Assembly (NCBI RefSeq): GCF_029227915.1
Contig: NC_079879.1
Span: forward strand, 15,626,001-15,690,000
DNA from: Hydractinia symbiolongicarpus
Lineage: Eukaryota; Cnidaria; Hydrozoa; Anthoathecata; Hydractiniidae
DNA length: 64,000 bases
Reading direction: 5' to 3'
The notes beneath the pieces are model-generated. The model was given only the letters and a program-made list of their open reading frames with translations, was not told where the DNA came from and did no database searches. The number at the start of each line of letters is the position of its first letter. The stretch's first letter is position 1. This document shows, in pieces, positions 36,150 to 48,128 of the stretch. A program made the translations under genes and the position numbers.

Positions 36150-39100
36150 CTGTAATATGGTGTTTGCAGTCTAATAAAGGCTTCACACGTAAATCACGTG
36201 GTTTCACCTGCCTGCGCAGGTTACCTTTGGACTAATCGTTCCAATCCCAATGTGCTACAACGTCCTAAGTCGTTTTCATTAGCGCCGTTGCTTTACAACA
36301 CTCTTAACTACGTGCACAGGCCTATAAAGGCTGTAATATGGCCTTTTGCAGTCTAATAAAAGGCCTCACACGTAAATCACGTGGTTTCACCTGTCTGCGC
36401 AGGTTACCATTGGCCTAGTCCTTCCAGTCTCAATGCGCTGCAACGTCCCAAGTCGTTTTCATTAGCGCCGTTGCCTTAGAACACTCTTAACTACGTGCAC
36501 AGTCCTATAAAGGCTGTAATATGGCCTTTTGCAGTCTAATAAAGGCCTCACACGTAAATCACGCGGTTTCATTCGCCTGTGCAGGTTACCATTGGACTAT
36601 TCCTTCCAGTCTCATTGCGCCACAACGTCCCAAGTCGTTTTCATTAGCGCCGTTGCCTTAGAAAACTCTTAACTACGTGCACAGTCCTATAAAGGCTGTA
36701 TTATGGCCTTTTGCAGTCTAATGAAGGCCTCACACGTTAATCACGTGGTTCCATTTGCCTGTGCAGGTTACCATTGGACTATTCCTTCCAGTCTCAATGC
36801 GCTACAACGTCCCAAGTCGTTTTCATTATCGCCGTTGCCTTACAACACTCTTACTGCACAATCCTATAAAGGCTGTAATATGGCCTTTTGCAGTCTAATA
36901 AAGTCCTGACACGTAAATCACGTGGCTTCACCGGTCTACGCAGGTTACCGTTGGCCTAGTCCTTCAAATCCCAATGTGCTACAACGTCCCAAGTCGTTTT
37001 CATTAGCGAAGTTGCCTTAGAACACTCTTTACTACGTCCACAGTCCTATAAAGGTTGTAATATGGCCTTTTGCAGTCTAGTAAAAGCCGCACACGTAAAT
37101 CACGTGGTTTCACCTGTCTGCGCAGGTTACCATTGGCCTAGTCCTTCCAGCCTCAATGCGCTACAACGTCCCAAGTCGTTTTCATTAGCGCCGTTGCTTT
37201 ACAACACTCTTAACTACGTGCACAGGCCTATAAAGGCTGTAATATGGCCTTTTGCAGTCTAATAAAGGCCTCACACGTAAATCACGTGGTTTCACCTATC
37301 TGCGCAGGTTACCATTGGCCTAGTCCTTCCAGTCTCAATGCGCTGCAACGTCCCAAGTCGTTTTCATTAGCGCCGCTGCCTTAGAACACTCTTAACTACG
37401 TGCACAGTCCTATAAAGGCTGTATTATGGCCTTTTGCAGTCTAATAAAGGCCTCACACGTTAATCACGTGGTTCTATTTGCCTGTGCAGGTTACCATTGG
37501 TCTATTCCTTCCAGTCTCAATGCGCTACAACGTCCCAAGTCGTTTTCATTATCACCGTTGCCTTACAACACTCTTAACTACCTGCACAGTCCTATAAAGT
37601 CTGTAATATGGTGTTTGCAGTCTAATAAAGGCTTCACACGTAAATCACGTGGTTTCACCTGCCTGCGCAGGTTACCTTTGGACTAATAGTTCCAATTCCA
37701 ATGTGCTACAACGTCCCAAGTCGTTTTCATTAGCGCCGTTGCTTTACAACACTCTTAACTACGTGCACAGGCCTATAAAGGCTGTAATATGGCCTTTTGC
37801 AGTCTAATAAAGGCCTCACACGTAAATCACGCGGTTCCATTCGCCTGTGCAGGTTACCATTGGACTATTCCTTCCCGTCTCATTGCGCCACAACGTCCCA
37901 AGTCGTTTTCATTAGCGCCGTTGCCTTAGAACACTCTTAACTACGTGCACAGTCCTATAAAGACTGTAATATGGCCTTTTAAAGTCTAATAAAGACCTCA
38001 CACGTAAATCACGTGGTTCCATTTGCCTGTGCAGGTTACCATTGGTCTATTCCTTCCAGTCTCAATGTGCTACGACGTCCCAAGTCGTTTTCATTAGCGC
38101 CGTTGCTTTACAACACTCTTAACTACGTGCACAGGCCTATAAAGGCTGTAATATGGCCTTTTGCAGTCTAATAAAGGCCTCACACGTTAATCACGTGGTT
38201 CCATTTGCCTGTGCAGGTTACCATTGGTGTATTCCTTCCAGTCTCAATGCGCTACAACGTCCCAAGTCGTTTTCATTAGCGCCGTTGCCTTAGAACACTC
38301 TTAACTACGTGCACAGTCCTATAAAGGCTGTATTATGGCCTTTTGCAGTCTAATAAAGTCCTCACACGTAAATCACGTGGCTTCACCGGTCTGCGCAGGT
38401 TACCTTTGGACTAATAGTTCCAATCCCAATGTGCTACAACGTCCCAAGTCGTTTTCATTAGCGCCGTTGCTTTACAACACTCTTAACTACGTGCACAGGC
38501 CTATAAAGGCTGTAATATGGCCTTTTGCAGTCTAATAAAGGCCTCACACGTAAATCACGCGGTTCCATTCGCCTGTGCAGGTTACCATTGGACTATTCCT
38601 TCCAGTCTCATTGCGCCACAACGTCCCAAGTCGTTTTCATTAGCGCCGTTGCCTTAGAACACTCTTAACTACGTGCACAGTCCTATAAAGGCTGTAATAT
38701 GGCCTTTTGCAGTCTAATAAAGACCTCACACGTAAATCACGTGGTTCCATTTGCCTTTGCAGGTTACCATTGGACTATTCCTTCCAGTCTCAATGCGCTG
38801 CAACGTCCCAAGTCGTTTTCATTGGCGAAGTTGCCTTAGAACACACTTAAGTACGTGCAAAGTCCTATAAAGTCTGTATTATAGCCTTTTGCAGTCTAAT
38901 AAAGGCCTCACACGTAAATCACGTGGTTTCACCTGTCTGTGCAGGTTACCATTGGCCTAGTCCTTCCAGCCTCAATGCGCTACAACGTCCCAAGTCGTTT
39001 TCATTAGCGCCGTTGCTTTACAACACTCTTAACTACGTGCACAGGCCTATAAAGGCTGTAATATGGCCTTTTGCAGTCTAATAAAGGCCTCACACGTTAA

Positions 39101-42100
39101 TCACGTGGTTCTATTTGCCTGTGCAGGTTACCATTGGTCTATTCCTTCCAGTCTCAATGCGCTACAACGTCCCAAGTCGTTTTCATTAGCGCCGTTGCCT
39201 TAGAACACTCTTAACTACGTGCACAGTCCTATAAAGGCTGTAATATGGCCTTTTGCAGTCTAATAAAGGCCTCACACGTAAATCACGCGGTTTCATTCGC
39301 CTGTGCAGGTTACCATTGGACTATTCCTTCCAGTCTCATTGCGCCACAACGTCCCAAGTCGTTTTCATTAGTGCCGTTGCCTTACAACACTCTTAACTTC
39401 GTGCACAGTGCTATAAAGTCTGTAATATGGTGTTTGCAGTCTAATAAAGGCCTCACACGTTAATCACGTGGTTCCATTTGCCTGTGCAGGTTACCATTGG
39501 TGTATTCCTTCCAGTCTCAATGCGCTACAACGTCCCAAGTCGTTTTCATTAGCGCCGTTGCCTTAGAACACTCTTAACTACGTGCACAGTCCTATAAAGG
39601 CTGTATTATGGCCTTTTGCAGTCTAATAAAGTCCTCACACGTAAATCACGTGGCTTCACCGGTCTGCGCAGGTTACCTTTGGACTAATAGTTCCAATCCC
39701 AATGTGCTACAACGTCCCAAGTCGTTTTCATTAGCGCCGTTGCTTTACAACACTCTTAACTACGTGCACAGGCCTATAAAGGCTGTAATATGGTGTTTGC
39801 AGTCTAATAAAGGCTTCACACGTAAATCACGTGGTTTCACCTGCCTGCGCAGGTTACCTTTGGACTAATCGTTCCAATCCCAATGTGCTACAACGTCCTA
39901 AGTCGTTTTCATTAGCGCCGTTGCTTTACAACACTCTTAACTACGTGCACAGGCCTATAAAGGCTGTAATATGGCCTTTTGCAGTCTAATAAAAGGCCTC
40001 ACACGTAAATCACGTGGTTTCACCTGTCTGCGCAGGTTACCATTGGCCTAGTCCTTCCAGTCTCAATGCGCTGCAACGTCCCAAGTCGTTTTCATTAGCG
40101 CCGTTGCCTTAGAACACTCTTAACTACGTGCACAGTCCTATAAAGGCTGTAATATGGCCTTTTGCAGTCTAATAAAGGCCTCACACGTAAATCACGCGGT
40201 TTCATTCGCCTGTGCAGGTTACCATTGGACTATTCCTTCCAGTCTCATTGCGCCACAACGTCCCAAGTCGTTTTCATTAGCGCCGTTGCCTTAGAAAACT
40301 CTTAACTACGTGCACAGTCCTATAAAGGCTGTATTATGGCCTTTTGCAGTCTAATGAAGGCCTCACACGTTAATCACGTGGTTCCATTTGCCTGTGCAGG
40401 TTACCATTGGACTATTCCTTCCAGTCTCAATGCGCTACAACGTCCCAAGTCGTTTTCATTATCGCCGTTGCCTTACAACACTCTTACTGCACAATCCTAT
40501 AAAGGCTGTAATATGGCCTTTTGCAGTCTAATAAAGTCCTGACACGTAAATCACGTGGCTTCACCGGTCTACGCAGGTTACCGTTGGCCTAGTCCTTCAA
40601 ATCCCAATGTGCTACAACGTCCCAAGTCGTTTTCATTAGCGAAGTTGCCTTAGAACACTCTTTACTACGTCCACAGTCCTATAAAGGTTGTAATATGGCC
40701 TTTTGCAGTCTAGTAAAAGCCGCACACGTAAATCACGTGGTTTCACCTGTCTGCGCAGGTTACCATTGGCCTAGTCCTTCCAGCCTCAATGCGCTACAAC
40801 GTCCCAAGTCGTTTTCATTAGCGCCGTTGCTTTACAACACTCTTAACTACGTGCACAGGCCTATAAAGGCTGTAATATGGCCTTTTGCAGTCTAATAAAG
40901 GCCTCACACGTAAATCACGTGGTTTCACCTATCTGCGCAGGTTACCATTGGCCTAGTCCTTCCAGTCTCAATGCGCTGCAACGTCCCAAGTCGTTTTCAT
41001 TAGCGCCGCTGCCTTAGAACACTCTTAACTACGTGCACAGTCCTATAAAGGCTGTATTATGGCCTTTTGCAGTCTAATAAAGGCCTCACACGTTAATCAC
41101 GTGGTTCTATTTGCCTGTGCAGGTTACCATTGGTCTATTCCTTCCAGTCTCAATGCGCTACAACGTCCCAAGTCGTTTTCATTATCACCGTTGCCTTACA
41201 ACACTCTTAACTACCTGCACAGTCCTATAAAGTCTGTAATATGGTGTTTGCAGTCTAATAAAGGCTTCACACGTAAATCACGTGGTTTCACCTGCCTGCG
41301 CAGGTTACCTTTGGACTAATAGTTCCAATTCCAATGTGCTACAACGTCCCAAGTCGTTTTCATTAGCGCCGTTGCTTTACAACACTCTTAACTACGTGCA
41401 CAGGCCTATAAAGGCTGTAATATGGCCTTTTGCAGTCTAATAAAGGCCTCACACGTAAATCACGCGGTTCCATTCGCCTGTGCAGGTTACCATTGGACTA
41501 TTCCTTCCCGTCTCATTGCGCCACAACGTCCCAAGTCGTTTTCATTAGCGCCGTTGCCTTAGAACACTCTTAACTACGTGCACAGTCCTATAAAGACTGT
41601 AATATGGCCTTTTAAAGTCTAATAAAGACCTCACACGTAAATCACGTGGTTCCATTTGCCTGTGCAGGTTACCATTGGTCTATTCCTTCCAGTCTCAATG
41701 TGCTACGACGTCCCAAGTCGTTTTCATTAGCGCCGTTGCTTTACAACACTCTTAACTACGTGCACAGGCCTATAAAGGCTGTAATATGGCCTTTTGCAGT
41801 CTAATAAAGGCCTCACACGTTAATCACGTGGTTCCATTTGCCTGTGCAGGTTACCATTGGTGTATTCCTTCCAGTCTCAATGCGCTACAACGTCCCAAGT
41901 CGTTTTCATTAGCGCCGTTGCCTTAGAACACTCTTAACTACGTGCACAGTCCTATAAAGGCTGTATTATGGCCTTTTGCAGTCTAATAAAGTCCTCACAC
42001 GTAAATCACGTGGCTTCACCGGTCTGCGCAGGTTACCTTTGGACTAATAGTTCCAATCCCAATGTGCTACAACGTCCCAAGTCGTTTTCATTAGCGCCGT

Positions 42101-43425
42101 TGCTTTACAACACTCTTAACTACGTGCACAGGCCTATAAAGGCTGTAATATGGCCTTTTGCAGTCTAATAAAGGCCTCACACGTAAATCACGCGGTTCCA
42201 TTCGCCTGTGCAGGTTACCATTGGACTATTCCTTCCAGTCTCATTGCGCCACAACGTCCCAAGTCGTTTTCATTAGCGCCGTTGCCTTAGAACACTCTTA
42301 ACTACGTGCACAGTCCTATAAAGGCTGTAATATGGCCTTTTGCAGTCTAATAAAGACCTCACACGTAAATCACGTGGTTCCATTTGCCTTTGCAGGTTAC
42401 CATTGGACTATTCCTTCCAGTCTCAATGCGCTGCAACGTCCCAAGTCGTTTTCATTGGCGAAGTTGCCTTAGAACACACTTAAGTACGTGCAAAGTCCTA
42501 TAAAGTCTGTATTATAGCCTTTTGCAGTCTAATAAAGGCCTCACACGTAAATCACGTGGTTTCACCTGTCTGTGCAGGTTACCATTGGCCTAGTCCTTCC
42601 AGCCTCAATGCGCTACAACGTCCCAAGTCGTTTTCATTAGCGCCGTTGCTTTACAACACTCTTAACTACGTGCACAGGCCTATAAAGGCTGTAATATGGC
42701 CTTTTGCAGTCTAATAAAGGCCTCACACGTTAATCACGTGGTTCTATTTGCCTGTGCAGGTTACCATTGGTCTATTCCTTCCAGTCTCAATGCGCTACAA
42801 CGTCCCAAGTCGTTTTCATTAGCGCCGTTGCCTTAGAACACTCTTAACTACGTGCACAGTCCTATAAAGGCTGTAATATGGCCTTTTGCAGTCTAATAAA
42901 GGCCTCACACGTAAATCACGCGGTTTCATTCGCCTGTGCAGGTTACCATTGGACTATTCCTTCCAGTCTCATTGCGCCACAACGTCCCAAGTCGTTTTCA
43001 TTAGTGCCGTTGCCTTACAACACTCTTAACTTCGTGCACAGTGCTATAAAGTCTGTAATATGGTGTTTGCAGTCTAATAAAGGCCTCACACGTTAATCAC
43101 GTGGTTCCATTTGCCTGTGCAGGTTACCATTGGTGTATTCCTTCCAGTCTCAATGCGCTACAACGTCCCAAGTCGTTTTCATTAGCGCCGTTGCCTTAGA
43201 ACACTCTTAACTACGTGCACAGTCCTATAAAGGCTGTATTATGGCCTTTTGCAGTCTAATAAAGTCCTCACACGTAAATCACGTGGCTTCACCGGTCTGC
43301 GCAGGTTACCTTTGGACTAATAGTTCCAATCCCAATGTGCTACAACGTCCCAAGTCGTTTTCATTAGCGCCGTTGCTTTACAACACTCTTAACTACGTGC
43401 ACAGGCCTATAAAGGCTGTAATATG
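36150..43425 (-). repeat. Tandem duplication of a 20-monomer block (3633 bp, two copies)
   Basis: 36150-39782 and 39783-43415 align at a constant offset of 3633 bp. Both contain the 183-bp AATAAAAGGCC unit (36521, 40154), the 177-bp CTCTTACTGCAC unit (36880, 40513), GTCTAGTAAAAGCCG, GCGTAATATGGCCTTTTAAAG-type unit near 37974 and 41607, and TATTATAGCC. I saw no difference in the stretches compared. Before 36150 the copies part (AAAGTCTG against AAAGGCTG) and after about 43425 they part (TGGCCTTTTGC against TGGTGTTTGC). Confidence 0.92.
36703..36879 (-). repeat. 177-bp monomer type (5-bp deletion), first of five copies
   Basis: CTCTTACTGCAC at about 36849-36860 replaces CTCTTAACTACCTGCAC. The same shortened unit ends before the anchors at 36880, 40513, 43964, 46139 and 53767. 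It serves as a tracer for block duplications in the right arm and was not seen in the left arm or after 53767. Confidence 0.88.
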
Positions 43426-44747
43426 GCCTTTTGCAGTCTAATAAAGGCCTCACACGTAAATCACGCGGTTCCATTCGCCTGTGCAGGTTACCATTGGACT
43501 ATTCCTTCCAGTCTCATTGCGCCACAACGTCCCAAGTCGTTTTCATTAGCGCCGTTGCCTTAAAACACTCTTAACTACGTGCACAGTCCTATAAAGGCTG
43601 TAATATGGCCTTTTGCAGTCTAATAAAGACCTCACACGTAAATCACGTGGTTCCATTTGCCTTTGCAGGTTACCATTGGACTATTCCTTCCAGTCTCAAT
43701 GCGCCACAACGTCCCAAGTCGTTTTCATTAGCGCCGTTGCCTTAGAAAACTCTTAACTACGTGCACAGTCCTATAAAGGCTGTATTATGGCCTTTTGCAG
43801 TCTAATGAAGGCCTCACACGTTAATCACGTGGTTCCATTTGCCTGTGCAGGTTACCATTGGACTATTCCTTCCAGTCTCAATGCGCTACAACGTCCCAAG
43901 TCGTTTTCATTATCGCCGTTGCCTTACAACACTCTTACTGCACAGTCCCATAAAGGCTGTAATATGGCCTTTTGCAGTCTAATAAAGTCCTGACACGTAA
44001 ATCACGTGGCTTCACCGGTCTGCGCAGGTTACCGTTGGCCTAGTCCTTCAAATCCCAATGTGCTACAACGTCCCAAGTCGTTTTCATTAGCGAAGTTGCC
44101 TTAGAACACTCTTTACTACGTCCACAGTCCTATAAAGGTTGTAATACGGCCTTTTGCAGTCTAGTAAAAGCCGCACACGTAAATCACGTGGTTTCACCTG
44201 TCTGCGCAGGTTACCATTGGCCTAGTCCTTCCAGCCTCAATGCGCTACAACGTCCCAAGTCGTTTTCATTAGCGCCGTTGCTTTACAACACTCTTAACTA
44301 CGTGCACAGGCCTATAAAGGCTGTAATATGGCCTTTTGCAGTCTAATAAAGGCCTCACACGTAAATCACGTGGTTTCACCTATCTGCGCAGGTTACCATT
44401 GGCCTAGTCCTTCCAGTCTCAATGTGCTGCAACGTCCCAAGTCGTTTTCATTAGCGCCGCTGCCTTAGAACACTCTTAACTACGTGCACAGTCCTATAAA
44501 GGCTGTATTATGGCCTTTTGCAGTCTATAAAAGGCCTCACACGTTAATCACGTGGTTCTATTTGCCTGTGCAGGTTACCATTGGTCTATTCCTTCCAGTC
44601 TCAATGCGCTACAACGTCCCAAGTCGTTTTCATTATCGCTGTTGCCTTACAACACTCTTAACTACCTGCACAGTCCTATAAAGTCTGTAATATGGTGTTT
44701 GCAGTCTAATAAAGGCTTCACACGTAAATCACGTGGTTTCACCTGCC
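42335..44747 (-). repeat. Dispersed 13-monomer block, copy 1 (partner at 52138-54550)
   Basis: Anchors 42514, 42696 and 42878 through 44692 reappear at 52317 to 54495 with an offset of 9803 bp. Shared rarities include AACTTCGTGCACAGTGC, CTTAAAACAC, the 177-bp unit at 43964 and 53767, GTAATACGGCC, and TCTATAAAAGGCC. Small differences: GCGCTGCAACG near 42428 against GTGCTGCAACG, and CAACACTC near 43930 against CAACAGTC. Similarity is lost at about 44748 (CTGCCTTTGCAGG against CTGCCTGCGCAGG). Confidence 0.9.
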
Positions 44748-46922
44748 TTTGCAGGTTACCATTGGACTATTCCTTCCAGTCTCAATGCGCTGCAACGTCC
44801 CAAGTCGTTTTCATTGGCGAAGTTGCCTTAGAACACACTTAAGTACGTGCAAAGTCCTATAAAGTCTGTATTATAGCCTTTTGCAGTCTAATAAAGGCCT
44901 CACACGTAAATCACGTGGTTTCACCTGTCTGTGCAGGTTACCATTGGCCTAGTCCTTCCAGCCTCAATGCGCTACAACGTCCCAAGTCGTTTTCATTAGC
45001 GCCGTTGCTTTACAACACTCTTAACTACGTGCACAGGCCTATAAAGGCTGTAATATGGCCTTTTGCAGTCTAATAAAGGCCTCACACGTTAATCACGTGG
45101 TTCTATTTGCCTGTGCAGGTTACCATTGGTCTATTCCTTCCAGTCTCAATGCGCTACAACGTCCCAAGTCGTTTTCATTAGCGCCGTTGCCTTAGAACAC
45201 TCTTAACTACGTGCACAGTCCTATAAAGGCTGTAATATGGCCTTTTGCAGTCTAATAAAGGCCTCACACGTAAATCACGCGGTTTCATTCGCCTGTGCAG
45301 GTTACCATTGGACTATTCCTTCCAGTCTCATTGCGCCACAACGTCCCAAGTCGTTTTCATTAGTGCCGTTGCCTTACAACACTCTTAACTTCGTGCACAG
45401 TGCTATAAAGTCTGTAATATGGTGTTTGCAGTCTAATAAAGGCCTCACACGTTAATCACGTGGTTCCATTTGCCTGTGCAGGTTACCATTGGTGTATTCC
45501 TTCCAGTCTCAATGCGCTACAACGTCCCAAGTCGTTTTCATTAGCGCCGTTGCCTTAGAACACTCTTAACTTCGTGCACAGTGCTATAAAGTCTGTAATA
45601 TGGTGTTTGCAGTCTAATAAAGGCCTCACACGTTAATCACGCGGTTCCATTCGCCTGTGCAGGTTACCATTGGACTATTCCTTCCAGTCTCATTGCGCCA
45701 CAACGTCCCAAGTCGTTTTCATTAGCGCCGTTGCCTTAAAACACTCTTAACTACGTGCACAGTCCTATAAAGGCTGTAATATGGCCTTTTGCAGTCTAAT
45801 AAAGACCTCACACGTAAATCACGTGGTTCCATTTGCCTTTGCAGGTTACCATTGGACTATTCCTTCCAGTCTCAATGCGCCACAACGTCCCAAGTCGTTT
45901 TCATTAGCGCCGTTGCCTTAGAAAACTCTTAACTACGTGCACAGTCCTATAAAGGCTGTATTATGCCTTTTGCAGTCTAATGAAGGCCTCACACGTTAAT
46001 CACGTGGTTCCATTTGCCTGTGCAGGTTACCATTGGACTATTCCTTCCAGTCTCAATGCGCTACAACGTCCCAAGTCGTTTTCATTATCGCCGTTGCCTT
46101 ACAACACTCTTACTGCACAGTCCCATAAAGGCTGTAATATGGCCTTTTGCAGTCTAATAAAGTCCTGACACGTAAATCACGTGGCTTCACCGGTCTGCGC
46201 AGGTTACCGTTGGCCTAGTCCTTCAAATCCCAATGTGCTACAACGTCCCAAGTCGTTTTCATTAGCGAAGTTGCCTTAGAACACTCTTTACTACGTCCAC
46301 AGTCCTATAAAGGTTGTAATACGGCCTTTTGCAGTCTAGTAAAAGCCGCACACGTAAATCACGTGGTTTCACCTGTCTGCGCAGGTTACCATTGGCCTAG
46401 TCCTTCCAGCCTCAATGCGCTACAACGTCCCAAGTCGTTTTCATTAGCGCCGTTGCTTTACAACACTCTTAACTACGTGCACAGGCCTATAAAGGCTGTA
46501 ATATGGCCTTTTGCAGTCTAATAAAGGCCTCACACGTAAATCACGTGGTTTCACCTATCTGCGCAGGTTACCATTGGCCTAGTCCTTCCAGTCTCAATGT
46601 GCTGCAACGTCCCAAGTCGTTTTCATTAGCGCCGCTGCCTTAGAACACTCTTAACTACGTGCACAGTCCTATAAAGGCTGTATTATGGCCTTTTGCAGTC
46701 TATAAAAGGCCTCACACGTTAATCACGTGGTTCTATTTGCCTGTGCAGGTTACCATTGGTCTATTCCTTCCAGTCTCAATGCGCTACAACGTCCCAAGTC
46801 GTTTTCATTATCGCTGTTGCCTTACAACACTCTTAACTACCTGCACAGTCCTATAAAGTCTGTAATATGGTGTTTGCAGTCTAATAAAGGCTTCACACGT
46901 AAATCACGTGGTTTCACCTGCC
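43463..46922 (-). repeat. Direct duplication at a 12-monomer offset (2175 bp)
   Basis: 43463-44747 matches 45639-46922, offset 2176 bp and then 2175 bp after a one-base loss at 45963 (TTATGCC in place of TTATGGCC). Both copies have CTTAAAACAC, the CTCTTACTGCACAGTCCC 177-bp unit, GTAATACGGCC and TCTATAAAAGGCC. The intervening 44748-45638 is made of monomers resembling 38.7-39.5 kb. Confidence 0.88.
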
Positions 46923-47585
46923 TGCGCAGGTTACCTTTGGACTAATCGTTCCAATCCCAATGTGCTACGACGTCCCAAGTCGTTTTCATTAGCGCCGTTG
47001 CTTTACAACACTCTTAACTACGTGCACAGGCCTATAAAGGCTGTAATATGGCCTTTTGCAGTCTAATAAAGGCCTCACACGTAAATCACGTGGTTTCACC
47101 TGTCTGCACAGGTTACCATTGGCCTAGTCCTTCCAGTCTCAATGCGCTTCAACGTCCCAAGTCGTTTTCATTAGCGCCGTTGCCTTAGAACACTCTTAAC
47201 TACGTGCACAGTCCTATAAAGGCTGTATTATGGCCTTTTGCAGTCTAATAAAGTCCTCACACGTAAATCACGTGGCTTCACCGGTCTGCGCAGGTTACCT
47301 TTGGACTAATAGTTCCAATCCCAATGTGCTACAACGTCCCAAGTCGTTTTCATTAGCGCCGTTGCTTTACAACACTCTTAACTACGTGCACAGGCCTATA
47401 AAGGCTGTAATATGGCCTTTTGCAGTCTAATAAAGGCCTCACACGTAAATCACGCGGTTCCATTCGCCTGTGCAGGTTACCATTGGACTATTCCTTCCAG
47501 TCTCATTGCGCCACAACGTCCCAAGTCGTTTTCATTAGCGCCGTTGCCTTAGAACACTCTTAACTACGTGCACAGTCCTATAAAG
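45640..47585 (-). repeat. Dispersed 10-11 monomer block, copy 1 (partner at 53267-55213)
   Basis: Anchors 46139 through 47412 match 53767 through 55040 at an offset of 7628 bp (7627 before the lost base near 45965). Shared rarities include GTGCTACGACGTCCC, CTGTCTGCACAGG and GCGCTTCAACG. They part near 47594/55222 (TGGCCTTTTGC against TGGTGTTTGC). Confidence 0.88.
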
Positions 47586-48128
47586 GCTGTAATATGGCCT
47601 TTTGCAGTCTAATAAAGACCTCACACGTAAATCACGTGGTTCCATTTGCCTTTGCAGGTTACCATTGGACTATGCCTTCCAGTCTCAATGCGCTGCAACG
47701 TCCCAAGTCGTTTTCATTGGCGAAGTTGCCTTAGAACACTCTTAAGTACGTGCAAAGTCCTATAAAGTCTGTATTATAGCCTTTTGCAGTCTAATAAAGG
47801 CCTCACACGTAAATCACGTGGTTTCACCTGTCTGCGCAGGTTACCATTGGCCTAGTCCTTCCAGCCTCAATGCGCTACAACGTCCCAAGTCGTTTTCATT
47901 AGCGCCGTTGCTTTACAACACTCTTAACTACGTGCACAGGCCTATAAAGGCTGTAATATGGCCTTTTGCAGTCTAATAAAGGCCTCACACGTTAATCACG
48001 TGGTTCTATTTGCCTGTGCAGGTTACCATTGGTCTATTCCTTCCAGTCTCAATGCGCTACAACGTCCCAAGTCGTTTTCATTATCACCGTTGCCTTACAA
48101 CACTCTTAACTACGTGCACAGTCCTATA

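Noticed and set aside
44484-44681. Alternative-frame 65-codon open frame (MHSPIKAVLWPFAVYKRP type; also at 46659 and 54287)
   Set aside because: It is a second frame of the same satellite opened by the TCTATAAAAGG variant, copied three times only because the block itself was duplicated.
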